Assembly (NCBI GenBank): GCA_012064415.1 | Contig: SSNU01000060.1 | Coordinates: forward strand, 150,254 to 214,253 | From: Gyrodactylus bullatarudis | Lineage: Eukaryota > Platyhelminthes > Monogenea > Gyrodactylidea > Gyrodactylidae | Direction: 5' to 3' | DNA length: 64,000 nucleotides | Shown: one piece after another, positions 1 through 11,300 of the stretch | How the letters are laid out: every line of letters begins with the position of its first letter | Position numbering within the stretch: the stretch's first letter is position 1 | Program-made: the position numbers and the translations under genes | The notes under the pieces: model-generated | Databases searched by the model: none | What the model saw: only the letters and a program-made list of their open reading frames with translations | What the model was told of the DNA's origin: nothing

Positions 1-743
1 TCGCCTGAACTTTATCTTTTTGAAGCTTTGAAGATAGCCATGTTTTGGATCAAAATATGACTAAATTTTGATTGATAACTTCTGAACCAAAAATAATTGC
101 AATAAAACATTTTCAGATTCGTAATCAGCGTATTCACAAAAAAAATTCTCTGGGACTTTAAGGGTTAAACATATTCGATTTTTTGTTAAAAATACTGATA
201 AAAGCCATAGATTCCCAAATTCATATCAACCAGCTTTATTATGTTAGAATCCTCAAACTATTTTCGACAAGAAATATGTGATCTAATGCTTTCGAAAACT
301 TTGTTTTGTAATGAATGAAATATTTGCTTCAAAAGAAGAACGATATTTCTTTAAATTTATTTTGGAAAAGAAACGTAAACAAATCTTCTTTTTCAGTCAA
401 TGACCATCTTTTATTTACAAAATGTTCGAATTTTCCTTTTGCAAAAGATCTAAAGAAATTTTTTTTCTTTGATTCTTCTTATAAGTAAATGTTCCTTTTA
501 TTTTTTCAGGCAAGAGCTCATTGCAAGAATTTAAAATTCAAGTTTACATTAAATAACACAAGTCTTTTACCTTATAATCTTTGCTGAAAACTCTACCTCA
601 ATATGAAACTTTTTAGAACGAAAATTTTCCTTAAAATTTTATTTTGTAAATCAATTCTGAGTTTACGTCATTTCACCACAATTTTGAATTCTTTTAAAAT
701 AGTCTTCACGTACCGCTTAAGCAACTCATTATTACTCATTTAA
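1..743. other. AT-rich region without a gene
   Basis: I see no supported coding exon here. A degenerate hairpin-family end lies near 205-232 (attcccaaattcatatcaac, also found at 7381-7737). A worn piggyBac-MITE-like right end, ctttaagggttaa, lies near 156-168 and recurs near 2115-2125. Confidence 0.5.
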
Positions 744-951
744 CCCTTTCGGTGCCGATGGACATTTTCCAATATTTTTGAACCTTCATAACTCGACCAA
801 TTTGATAGGTTTCTGGATCAATTAAAGTTTAAATTGAAGCCCACAATGTGAACTTACATTAGTAATATATTTTTGGCCAAATAACTTGGTATCTTCATAG
901 CTAAATTTTGGTTTTTATAAAAATTGTGAAAAAGTCTCGGCCCCGAAAGGG
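744..951. mobile_element. piggyBac-type MITE with CCCTTTCGG ends
   Basis: A 208-bp non-coding element. The left end reads CCCTTTCGGTGCCGA after a TTAA; the right end is its approximate inverse (TCGGCCCCGAAAGGG) followed by TTAT, a one-base decay of TTAA. CCC...GGG termini at TTAA are the hallmark of piggyBac transposition. The termini resemble those of the full-length element at 2809-4795 (CCCTTTCGATACC), so that family may have mobilised it. No ORF inside. Confidence 0.75.
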
Positions 952-969
952 TTATCCCAGTTAGTTAGG

Positions 970-1670
970 AGGATGGGTCAATACTAAGAAATGTTTACAA
1001 GAAGAAGACTGATAATGGAAAATATCTTCATTATGCCAGTTTCAGTCCTCTATCTCATAAAGTTGGCTTAGTAATTGGTCTAGGAAATAGGATAAGAAGG
1101 ATTGCTAGTCCAGAGGAATGGCCAAAAGAAATAGAAGAGTCAAAATTACGTTTAAATGAGAATGCTTATCCCAACAGATTTGTAAACAAATTCATCAATA
1201 TGTCTGATGATGTAGATGAAAGGGTCGACAGAGATGAAGGAGAGAAGACAACCATCTTCATGAAACTTAATTTTAAAGGTGACGGTTTCAGTAATGATGT
1301 AAGAAGACGACTGGTTAATCTTATTGATCAACATTATGATAATATACAATTGAAAATTTTATTTAAAACCCAAAGATTATTCAGTTTGATTCATAAGGAT
1401 TTACTAAAGCCTGAAGAAAAGACTCTTTTGATTTACAAATTCCGATGCGACTGTGGAGCTTCTTATATAGGACGTACGATTAGGAAATTGTCAACTAGGT
1501 CAAATGATCATCTAAAGAAGGATACAGCGGTGACAATACACATCAAACAGGAAAATCATGAGGCTACGATTTCTAATTTCTCAATTTTGTATAAAAATGC
1601 GGGTGATGACAGCACAGATTTGTGTCAAAGGAGAAATTCTTCATCAATCACTTTAAACCAAACCTGTGTG
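970..1670 (+). pseudogene. Penelope-like retroelement remnant (RT tail plus GIY-YIG endonuclease)
   Basis: Translating about 980-1670 gives a reverse-transcriptase tail typical of Penelope-like elements (YLHYASFSPLSHK, then LGNRIRRIA). A GIY-YIG-type endonuclease start follows (CDCGASYIGRTIRKLSTRSNDH) at about 1446-1514: Cys-x-Cys-Gly before the Y-I-G core, then the conserved Arg and His. The catalytic RT core is absent upstream, so this is a 5'-truncated copy, as is usual for target-primed insertions. After about 1640 similarity to the family is lost. A second, more decayed copy of the same endonuclease lies at 36300-36655. Confidence 0.75.
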
Positions 1671-1849
1671 TTCAGAAAAATTACTCTTATAATCTTCAAT
1701 TACCCTGGCCTATGTGAGCTTTTTCACTTTTCTCTTCACTGTTGCTATTTATTGAAGAGTTTTGGTGTTTTTTCAGCTTGCATTTTATTCTTATATTTTT
1801 CAACTTTTACTATACCTCTTTCAAAATTTGTAAAATATTATTTTCAATG

Positions 1850-2690
1850 AATTTAAAACTTTTATCATTATTTATGTGTCACTACTGATGAACCATAAAG
1901 AAAGTTGCTTATTCAAAAACTAATTTTAGTTTAAAACATTTTCATGTAAACCGATAATCCTGGGTCATAGATTAAGAATGAAATAACTTTTATCAACTAA
2001 TCATACCTGTAGAATTCTAATATGCAATCGTCAGAACTCTATCTGCTATCAAAACCCGAAAAAATGACCCAAATTTCGATTGATAAAAGTCATGAAAAAT
2101 ATATTCTCTTGGACTTTAAGGGTTAATTTGATAGATGCTAATGTATTTTTGTGAAAAAGATCGATATCCTTCAAATAAATCTAAACACTTGACTTTCTAT
2201 AGAAGAGGTTAGAATAAAAAAAGTGTCAAAGCAGTCTTTCAAATGTAACCAAGTTGAAATAAACCATGTCTAACATTTGGACAGAGAGTTAGTATTCTGA
2301 CATTTTTACTGAATAGGAATTTATCTGCTATTTTTGGAAAAAAATAAATCGAAGAGGGGGAGGGGTGGACGTATGAGGAAAATAAACATTATTCTTCAGA
2401 TAAAAAGAAGGGAATATGGCAAAACTAAATCATAAATTCTACAGCTACTATTTATAACTGTTTTTTTCACACGCTTTAAAAGATTGCCTGCAATAAATTA
2501 TCATTATTTTATTATACTTCTTTTGTTAGTTTTCTGAACCTTTCAGATTTGACTTTTTGCTATAATCCACAGAGCTGCATTTTTGAGTAAAGCACCAATC
2601 TTCTTCAAATTTATGTAGATAACTTGGTTTTCAATAAAATTTCAATGATAAGAATTACAAACAATCTTGAGGCTTGAAATTCTCTCTTCT
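1850..2690. other. Non-coding AT-rich stretch
   Basis: No gene recognised. Contains a degenerate MITE-type right end (ggactttaagggttaa, about 2110-2125) and a short purine-rich tract (gaagagggggaggggtgg, about 2352-2369). Confidence 0.5.
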
Positions 2691-3136
2691 TAACCCTTCA
2701 TGTCCCATTGTTCCACCAGTGGAACACAACTTTTTTTCGAGCGATAATTTTAACTGAAAGATACCTAAAACACTTTGTTTACCCCTCATTAGAAAGGAAA
2801 TTTATTAACCCTTTCGATACCAGAGGTCATATATGACCTCTATTTTCAAAGTTATTTTGTATAGTTATCTACAGAGCTTATCTCCTGTTATTCTTTTAAC
2901 TGATATCGGCATCAATCTTCGGCAATTATCTTCGAAAACCCCTAGTTTTCATAAGTATATATGATAAAAAATTAAATTAGAAATGCAATTAATTTAGCTG
3001 CTAATTACTCTCTTACAAAGGATCATAAAAAAATTTGGTTTTCATTCCCGTATATAATTTATCTCCATCAACCCTATGAGCTTTCAACTCTGATTCTATT
3101 GGCTAATTGGATCTCGTTATTCAGTATTTAAGATGA

Positions 3137-3150
3137 GGTCATATATGACC
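3137..3150. repeat. Palindrome GGTCATATATGACC, one of three in the piggyBac element
   Basis: This perfect 14-bp palindrome lies 17 bp upstream of the transposase start codon. Identical copies are at 2825-2838 and 4647-4660, and those at 3137 and 4647 are both followed by GATC. Symmetric placement near both ends and before the ORF suggests a transposase-binding or autoregulatory site; that function is inferred. Confidence 0.7.
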
Positions 3151-3167
3151 GATCGGTTATCCAAGTC

Positions 3168-4508
3168 ATGGAAGAAGAGCTCAACGTCCGTTATACAAGA
3201 TCCGGTAAAATTTATTCCCTTGTCTTCATACCTGAGAGAGACAATTCAGATGGTGAAGACGAAGATAATGATGTATTAACAGCAATGCATTCCGAGAACA
3301 ATAGTGATTCAGATGATGAAAGTATAGTAGATCTTGAGGATCCTGCACCTTCTCATCTTCGAGATACAAGAAATCATCCAAAAGTTTCGACTGATTTTAT
3401 TCCTTTACCGAAGAATAGTGGTGCGCGAACAAATCTGGAGTATTTTTCTTTATTCTTCGATGATAGAATGATATCAATGCTGGTATATCAATCAAACATT
3501 TTCGCTACTCAGAATAACAGAGCCCTTGGAACCAATATAAACGAGGTCCGAAAATTTCTTGGAATGCTGCTCAAGATGAGTGTGATACAATTACCTCGAG
3601 TCCAAATGTATTGGTCTAAAGAGACAAAAGTAAAGGCCGTCTCAATGCTGATGAGTCGCAATCGATTCACCGATCTGAAAAGAAATATTCATTTTGCTGA
3701 CAACTCATTGACAGACACATCGGATCGAATTTACAAAATTCGTAATCTTGTAGAAATTTTTCGCCAAAACTGTCTACGAAATGGAGAAGATGATCAAGTT
3801 CAGTCCGTCGATGAACAAATGATTCCATTCAGAGGAAAGTCAAAAATAAAGCAGTACCTTCCTAATAAACCGGTAAAATGGGGACTTAAAGTGTATTCAA
3901 GAAATTCTCTTGATGGCTACATGCATGACTTTCACATTTACGAGGGCAAGACTCCTGTGATTCCTGACTCTTGTGGCAAGTCATCTGGAGATTTTGTCTT
4001 GAAGGTTGCCGAAAACTTGACTAACCCGAACCATATTCTCTATTTCGATAACTTCTTTACCAGCATCGAACTCCAAAAGGCTTTATTGAAAAGAAGAATT
4101 CACTCAACTGGAACTATAAGATCTAACAGGCTCAAGAACCTCGATCTTTTAAGAAAAGAATCCGAATTGAAAAAAGAAGGGCGAGGATCTTATGATCTTC
4201 TGTATTCCAAAGCTGATCAGATTTTTATCATTCGATGGTTCGACAGTAGAGCTGTGACAATGACATCCACATTCGCTGCTGCTGATCCTATAAAAAGAAT
4301 TCAACGATGGGAATCAAAACGTAAGAAGGCTGTTGAAGTTTATTGCCCATACATTGTCGATTCAGACAACAGATCTATGGGAGGAGTTGATCTTTTTGAT
4401 TCCTTTATGGCTCGGTATAGGATACATCATCGAGCCAGAGCATGGTACTTTTCTTTGTTAAAAATTACTTTTTCGAAAATGTACATTGTGCCCAAAGAAA
4501 ACGTTTGA
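3168..4508 (+). CDS. piggyBac transposase, frame broken before the Cys-rich tail
   Basis: The 446-residue ORF shows the DDE_Tnp_1_7 layout: an acidic N-terminus (about residues 25-60), then the catalytic segments SVDEQMIPFRG, YFDNFFTS and MGGVDLFDS, containing the family's catalytic Asp residues. The start is the first ATG after the palindrome at 3137. The ORF stops soon after the last Asp block (ending MYIVPKENV). The family's C-terminal Cys-rich zinc domain can still be read in another frame at about 4492-4582 (MCTECKIFLC ... ENCYIKYH). The sequence that normally links the two is missing, so an internal deletion with frameshift is likely and the protein is probably inactive. Confidence 0.9.
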   Translation: MEEELNVRYTRSGKIYSLVFIPERDNSDGEDEDNDVLTAMHSENNSDSDDESIVDLEDPAPSHLRDTRNHPKVSTDFIPLPKNSGARTNLEYFSLFFDDRMISMLVYQSNIFATQNNRALGTNINEVRKFLGMLLKMSVIQLPRVQMYWSKETKVKAVSMLMSRNRFTDLKRNIHFADNSLTDTSDRIYKIRNLVEIFRQNCLRNGEDDQVQSVDEQMIPFRGKSKIKQYLPNKPVKWGLKVYSRNSLDGYMHDFHIYEGKTPVIPDSCGKSSGDFVLKVAENLTNPNHILYFDNFFTSIELQKALLKRRIHSTGTIRSNRLKNLDLLRKESELKKEGRGSYDLLYSKADQIFIIRWFDSRAVTMTSTFAAADPIKRIQRWESKRKKAVEVYCPYIVDSDNRSMGGVDLFDSFMARYRIHHRARAWYFSLLKITFSKMYIVPKENV

Positions 4509-5336
4509 TATGTGCACTGAATGTAAAATCTTTCTTTGTATATCGAATGGTGAAAATTGTTATATAAAATATCATAGAAAATAAAGTTATAATATTATCT
4601 ACTTGTAAGCGACTTGTTTTTCTAAAAGTTACACAATAAACCAAAAGGTCATATATGACCGATCCGAGATCACCCATAAGTTGATGTCCTACGAAAAAAG
4701 TCTCGAAGATAACATTTCTTGTAATACTCATCATAGAAGATTGCAAAAAGAATCAGCTTGATATGTATGTTGGTTCTCTTATGGTATCGAAAGGGTTAAG
4801 CTACAAAATCATGCATAAGCCATAAAGATAAAAATATTTAGAACGTTTTTTGAAAACCTATTTGCTGAGGTCTTAGAAAGAAATAAAATAACTTTCTAAT
4901 GTAAAAGAATAGATTTCAAATATTTAATCGCCTGCTCGATATCTCTTATAGTTTAGTAGATAACTGGTTTTAGAGCCAAAAAATGCCAATTTTAACCTCT
5001 ATTATCTTTGAAATGATAAGTCGGCTTTCAAAAAGTAATTTAGATTCGGAATCAGCGTAATTATTTTGGTTAGGTTGCGAATTTTCTCATTTGTGTGATG
5101 AAAAAAAATATTTTTGACATGAAGGGTTAATGCGGAAAGTTCAACAGAGAAGCATCGTAGATTTACGGAAAAAAGGGATAAATGGTACAACTTACAAAAA
5201 ATATTTAAAAAATTTTAAATCAAAAACAGTACTCTATTTATGAGTCGTTTAAATTCAGCCTTAAAATTATTTAATATTTTAGAAATTTTTGTTTCTTTGA
5301 TTCGTCTATAGGATTCTTAATAATTTTTTCTCGTAG

Positions 5337-8300
5337 ATCTAAAAATGGACAGCCTGTATCAAATGGTATAAAATATCCTATCGAGCGCTATAATTCCCTA
5401 TCTGGTAGCCCAAGAGGTCATAAATCTCAGATAACTGTGAACAGGTCATTCGGTTCTGTTGATTCCCCAATAAAACCCTGTCCACCAACCAATGGTCTTA
5501 TGAATGGTTGCACAGTCAGCTCCAGTTGTATCAGACAAAACGGAAACCATAATGGCTCTTTTGCTTCGAGTAATGGAGGGCCAGCCCCGCCAATTCCTCC
5601 ACATGCCCCAATTATCCTCAACTCATCCCAAAATAAGGTGAGCCTTGTTCCCCTATTATTTCTCTCTTCAAGTAGCAGGAAAAATTTTATTTGGACATTT
5701 TTGGAATTTCGATAATACCCCAACTTCCCATTTTTTCAACCTATAAATTATAATTTTTATCGATTTCGAGGATTTCTAGCGATTAAATGCTGATAATTGA
5801 GGTCAACATTCGTCTAAAGAAGTTCACAGAAATTCATCATTATTGTGGGAACCATTTGAAAATTTTGAATATCACGAAATAAAATTGTTCATAATTTAAA
5901 AGTTCAACTTTTTTTAAGATGGCTAGCTTCTCTCAAGGGCGAATTCTATTTCATCGTGTAATGATGATCCGAAATGTTTGTATTTGATTGCTTCTTCGGA
6001 TTCGATAAATATTTTGAGCTCAAATTTTGAAAAAGTGGAAATTTGACATTTTATCAAAAATCAATTAACGGCTTTATTTTGGCCAGAAGGAATTTTTCCA
6101 GAAATTTTTCATTAAAGAATTCAATTAGCTTTTACTACTGTTTTACAGATAAATTATTGCTAGGGTTGAGAAGGCAAAAGTTTTTTAGATAATTTTCTTA
6201 GAATTGAATAAGTTCTATTCAAGATATTCGAAGCAATTATAACCAATTATCCATCATAGTGTATATTCTCTCTACAATAATATAAATACAATGTTTAGGA
6301 TTTTCTTTATTAACTAATGGATTTTTCTTGTCATTAAAAATGTCTCTAGACTACTTTCCTTGTTGTAATTTTATGATGAATTTGTCCGATAATTCCTTTT
6401 TGTTAATCTTTCTTCCGAAAAGCCAGATTTAAATTTATTCTTACTAATTATATTTACATGTTTCAATATTATTTGATCAACTACAGGATTTTAAAATCTT
6501 TCGAATTATGATTTTGGCCTGTGCTATGTTACTTTTGTCGAGGAAATCTTGTACTCTTGATAATATAATATAGTAATTAATAATTATTAATTATTAGAAC
6601 ACATCTTTTATTCTCAGGATATTTACACGAAGGTTTATATTCAGGCTCTAAAGATAAACTTTAATAAATATTTCAAAATAATTCAATCTTCAGTAGAATA
6701 AATCGATTATTACACGTCCAGAGTTTGAATTTGAAATTATTTTCTAGATATATCATCTTAGAGTTTTAGTGTTATTTATATAATTATTCAACTTTGATAA
6801 TTTTTCAAAGAAAAGCGGTATTTTATTTCTTTTATAAAATTTTTCAATGAATTTAATTTTCCTAATCCCAATTTGTATAACCAAGGATATCAAAGGTTTA
6901 ATAACCCGAAGACATTCCACATCAAATACACGTAAACCTGTAAGTTTTTACTGCATTGGAAGATACCCTATATTTCAAAACGAAACGGCATTTTGGGAAA
7001 ATCTCAATTTTTCTTCAGTATCTTGAGAATGATGGGTTTTTTTCTGGAACATTGATTAAAATGCACATCTGGGGGCTTAGAAAATTTTCAGGTACTAATT
7101 TTTAAAGGCAAAATTAAGCCAGAGTGGCGAGTCACTTACAAGGCTATTTCGACCGATATCAATTTCAATCATTCGAGTTAATATGAAAATTTACCCTTTG
7201 TCATACTTGATTTACTTGACTAACTTAAATCGTAAGATCTTAAGACCTAAATAACAAACATGATCCAGTAGGTTAACTACTAATAATTAGTTCTAGAAGT
7301 GAAAAATAAGGTACCTAAAATTTTTAGTAGAGATCTGCTCTTTTACTCAAGGTCTTCACCCTCATGTAGAAGTAAAACTGGTTGATATGAAGTTGGGAAT
7401 CTATGATTTTTACGAAAACCTTGATTTTTTCATCAAAAATTCAAATATATTTAAGATTTTTTGGAATCCTACTCACGTTGTCCACTTTTACGATTTGAAG
7501 AAAATTAATCTGAAAAAAAATTATTTTTATGGAAAACTTTATGAGAATGTCTATTTTCAGCATATTCGTCTTTCTTGAATTATTGTGATCCTCAAAAAAA
7601 TTTTTTTTCAGATTTTTTTCTTCAAATCGTAAAAGTGGGCAATGTGAGTAGGATTCCAAAAAATCTTCAACATATTCGAATTTTTGAAGAAAAATCAGGT
7701 TTTCCCAAAAATCATAGATTCCCAACTTCATATCAACCCATATTGGCACAGTATTCGAAACGTCATGTCCTTAAAATTTTGAAGTTAATTCAAGTGACTT
7801 AGACTTTCCCATTTGCAAATATAGTTACAGTGGTAGGCCAAAATACAATTTTGGTTACTTTTTTTACATTGGATTTGAGGACCCCTAAAATTTAATGCAT
7901 TTTTGGCTCCATTTTGTAATGCAATATTTTTAATATTGCATTTATGGTCACTTTTTCCTGTGTTGAATCTGTTTTTCATGTGTATTTTTATTCAGGACTA
8001 TTCCTAAGTACTGATTTGTATTGACTTGAATTTAAATCAAGTTTATTTTACGAATCAATTCAAAATATCGTGAATTCTCATAGAAGAAATACTCACTACT
8101 TAAAAGTAGTTTTGATATACATCTTGAACTTTATTGAATCGATTTCAACAAATTCAAGTCAATACCAATCAGTACTTAGGAATAGTCCTGAATAAAAATA
8201 CACATGAAAAACATAAAAAGCTATCAAAAACAGATTTTACAAGGTTCTAACCATAATTGCAAAATAAATGTCATTCAGTACAGCGAGGACTAATGAGTAG

Positions 8301-11300
8301 GGATAGATTTTTCAATTCTAATACGTTCAATTTCATTTTCCCTGGTAAAAATGTAGTGAATGTAATGAATTCTGCCTCGATCGATGGAACATATGTAGGG
8401 TAGATTTCTCAAATTGACGCTTAATAAAAACACTGCTCGATTTTCCGGGGTATTTTGGTAAATTCTCCTATAGTTTTTAGGAAAACTGGACTTTTAAATT
8501 AGATTTTTTCGAAATTTTAAAAAGCTGTCTAGATGAAAACTCTTGAGCTCTTTGATCACAAACAGGAACAAAAGTTGAACCGCATAGATCTTTGAACTAA
8601 AAGACCTCTTTTTTGCCGCTCACAAACCCTTGGATATCTTTCTAAACTGAAGCCTTTTTCCTTAGCTTGACCACCATCAAAAGCTTTGGGAATACTGTAA
8701 AATTTTTCTTTCCAGGTGTGCATTATAATCTGTTTTCTTGATGAAAAATTGGATTCTAATAATCATATTAAGAAGCATCACTCTTAACTGATTGTGATTC
8801 ATAATTTTTACTTTCCAATGATTTCAAAGTAACCAAAATTTTCAAAGCTTTAAGAAAGTTCATCGCCAAATGCTGTTTTGTTTCTCTGCCCCATCATGTT
8901 AGGCTTATAATTTCTCCTTTATCATGAATGCATGTTGGACAAAACCTACATTTTCCCAAAAGATTCATCCGAATTTCATGCTTTACTGTAGAACCTTTTG
9001 AACAAATATCCGCCATGTTAATAGAAAAAAGAAAGATACTGTGTATAATATATAACATATCCTCTTCTGGTTTTTATCAGCCGTTTATTAATTACTACAG
9101 AAATCGTAATGAAAAAAAGCTATGTTAGCTATTCGAATTTTGATTTTTATGCTAAAGTCAAAATGCACGTTATTGGAATTGAAAGCATATGTTGGACAAC
9201 CTGTAGATTTTTTTGAGAAAGTACCTCTTAGTTATCACAATAGCAGATTAGTCTGTTTACTCGATACGAAATTATTTAACCTCTTAAAGTTATTTCTACA
9301 AAATAGTCAAGAATACAGGTACTTATTAAAAGTTACCATGGAATGAGCTGATAAAATGCTAAAAATTTTAAAAATCGGCTATTATTAGAATCTCGAAAAT
9401 ACCTGAGCTAAATAGTCAGAGAATTTCAATTTGGCCATCTAAAATTTCCAATTATTACAGAGGAAATTCAGAAAAAATTAATTTTAATACTGAATTCAAG
9501 TGAAACTAACTAGTTTCATCAAATTATTGAGCTTACAGATTGAAATTTTGGTGCATTTTCAAAATTCTGAAAATAGCTCAATTTTGACTAGAATCAAATT
9601 CAGAAATTACCCATGTTTCTGACTATTCGAAGAAAAAATAAGTTGATATTTTTGTAAAAATTGTGAATTCCCGTTGAGTGGGGATCTACAGAGGGAAATC
9701 TGAAGCCAATTATTTTTTTAATCCTCTTGGTCCAAAATCTAATGATTTCTCAATTTTTTTTCTTGTAATCCTACTAATTAGACCCTTGTGATCATGGTTT
9801 TTTTCCATCATTTTTTTGACAGATGACTTCTTCATGCACTTTTTGTTGAGGTCGTATACGTCCGATTGCGACTTGAAAGGTTAGAAAAAATTTTGAAAAC
9901 GATTATCTGTCTTTTATTGAAAATGTAACCTTGTGAGAATTTGGTAGCAAAAATTTCCAGGCTTTAATTATAATTGTACAAGAATGATATGCTAAAAACT
10001 TTTAGCGTCTGCCTTATGACGTTAATCAGAAATGTTAACTCTGATGTTACACTACACGTGAATGTTTGCAAGTTAAGCGTAGACAAATCCAACCAAGTGT
10101 ACCAAGTGTCTTTGTATTTCTTTAATGATGAAAACATATGGCATTTCAATAGTAAGACACTTTTTTCCTATTCATTCTGCACTTTTTTACCAAATTCATC
10201 ATTATTAAAATTTAGTTTCCTTTTTCTCCTTGAATAAGTATGTTTAAGAAGACAGTTTATTTTAAAAGAGAAATTCCTATATGTTTTATAAGTACAAATA
10301 AATATTGAAATCAAAAGCAATTATCCAAGGTAATTTGTCTGAATGTATTGAAATTTTCGTATAGCAATTTCTTGTAGTTGAAATTGATTTCATCCTCTTC
10401 AAACTCCATCATATTCCAGCTACCCATTCAGTTCCAACATGGTAGATTTATCGTAAAGATGGATAATTCCAGAATGTATACCGTTTGTAGTCAGGAGCAC
10501 AAGATTTTTTTTGTGAAATGAGCCAATAAATTTTTTTAAAGAATTAATGTGGCCAAAATTAAGCCTATTTTTTCAATTTCGAAAATACTTCAATTTTCCA
10601 CTTTTTCAACGCTTAAACTCAAAAATTTCGAAGATCTGCAGCTGTTAAATGATGATATTTCGGATTATCATTAGACGATGAATTTCAATTTGGCCATAAG
10701 AGTTGAACATTTTAATTTTGAATAATTTTCCTTCATGATTTCTGCGAACTTAATTTAAAAAATAATAATAATTCTCTGTCTAATATTGAATTCAATTATC
10801 AGCATTTAATCGCTCGAAATAAATAAAAATTTTGAGCTCAAAGGTTGAAAAAGTGGGATATTGTGGCATTACCAAAATTCTATAAATTGCGTCAAGAAAA
10901 TAACGGAAATTGTACCTGATAGAAAGAATCAGCAGAAAATTCTCTATTGAATGGATTAATCTAGTAGCCCCAAAATATAGAAGAAGAATTGTTTTCCATT
11001 CTTTATAGAGTTAGTCAGATATAGGAAAAACAGCTCTTGGTCGGGATAAAACCGAATTTACACATAGATAGATACTTGAACATTTTTTTGTGTAAAAAGC
11101 GGAATAATTGCCAGATTTGGTATAATCTGAATCATAGGTGTATTATAGCCACACACATGTTTCAAAATTGATATCATATTTTTTTAATCCAAAGCCAGCA
11201 AACCTATTTCCTCGAAATATATCGTTCAAGCCTTATGCTCGTTAGGCAAGTATTTGAATGATCTGGTCTGGCTTACGTTAAACTTATACATTAGGGGTGA

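Larger units (their letters stand above)
2809..4795 (+). mobile_element. piggyBac transposon, near full length
   Basis: A 1,987-bp element with perfect 13-bp terminal inverted repeats (CCCTTTCGATACC / GGTATCGAAAGGG) and TTAA duplications at 2805-2808 and 4796-4799. It carries a transposase ORF (3168-4508). The 14-bp palindrome GGTCATATATGACC occurs three times: near the left end, just upstream of the ORF, and near the right end. Perfect ends suggest a fairly recent insertion, but the transposase reading frame is broken near its 3' end. Confidence 0.93.
2694..5126. mobile_element. piggyBac-type MITE (CCCTTCATGTCCC ends) interrupted by a piggyBac element
   Basis: The outer element is flanked by TTAA (2690-2693 and 5127-5130). 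It starts CCCTTCATGTCCC and ends GACATGAAGGG, an imperfect terminal inverted repeat. Its body is split by the complete element at 2809-4795. An uninterrupted relative in opposite orientation at 36919-37287 (369 bp) shows the same outer ends and the same internal TTAA where the insertion occurred, so the two-step history can be read directly. A shorter derivative is at 40264-40374. Confidence 0.85.

Noticed and set aside
1872..1900. CTGATGA as a further hammerhead
   Set aside because: No stem II and no downstream GAAA at the required distance.
7387..7802. Overlapping ORFs on both strands
   Set aside because: They lie in the two arms of the hairpin element 7381-7737 and mirror each other; no family motif.
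9122..9346. 74-codon plus-strand ORF
   Set aside because: No recognisable motif and no splice context; lies in a large intron.
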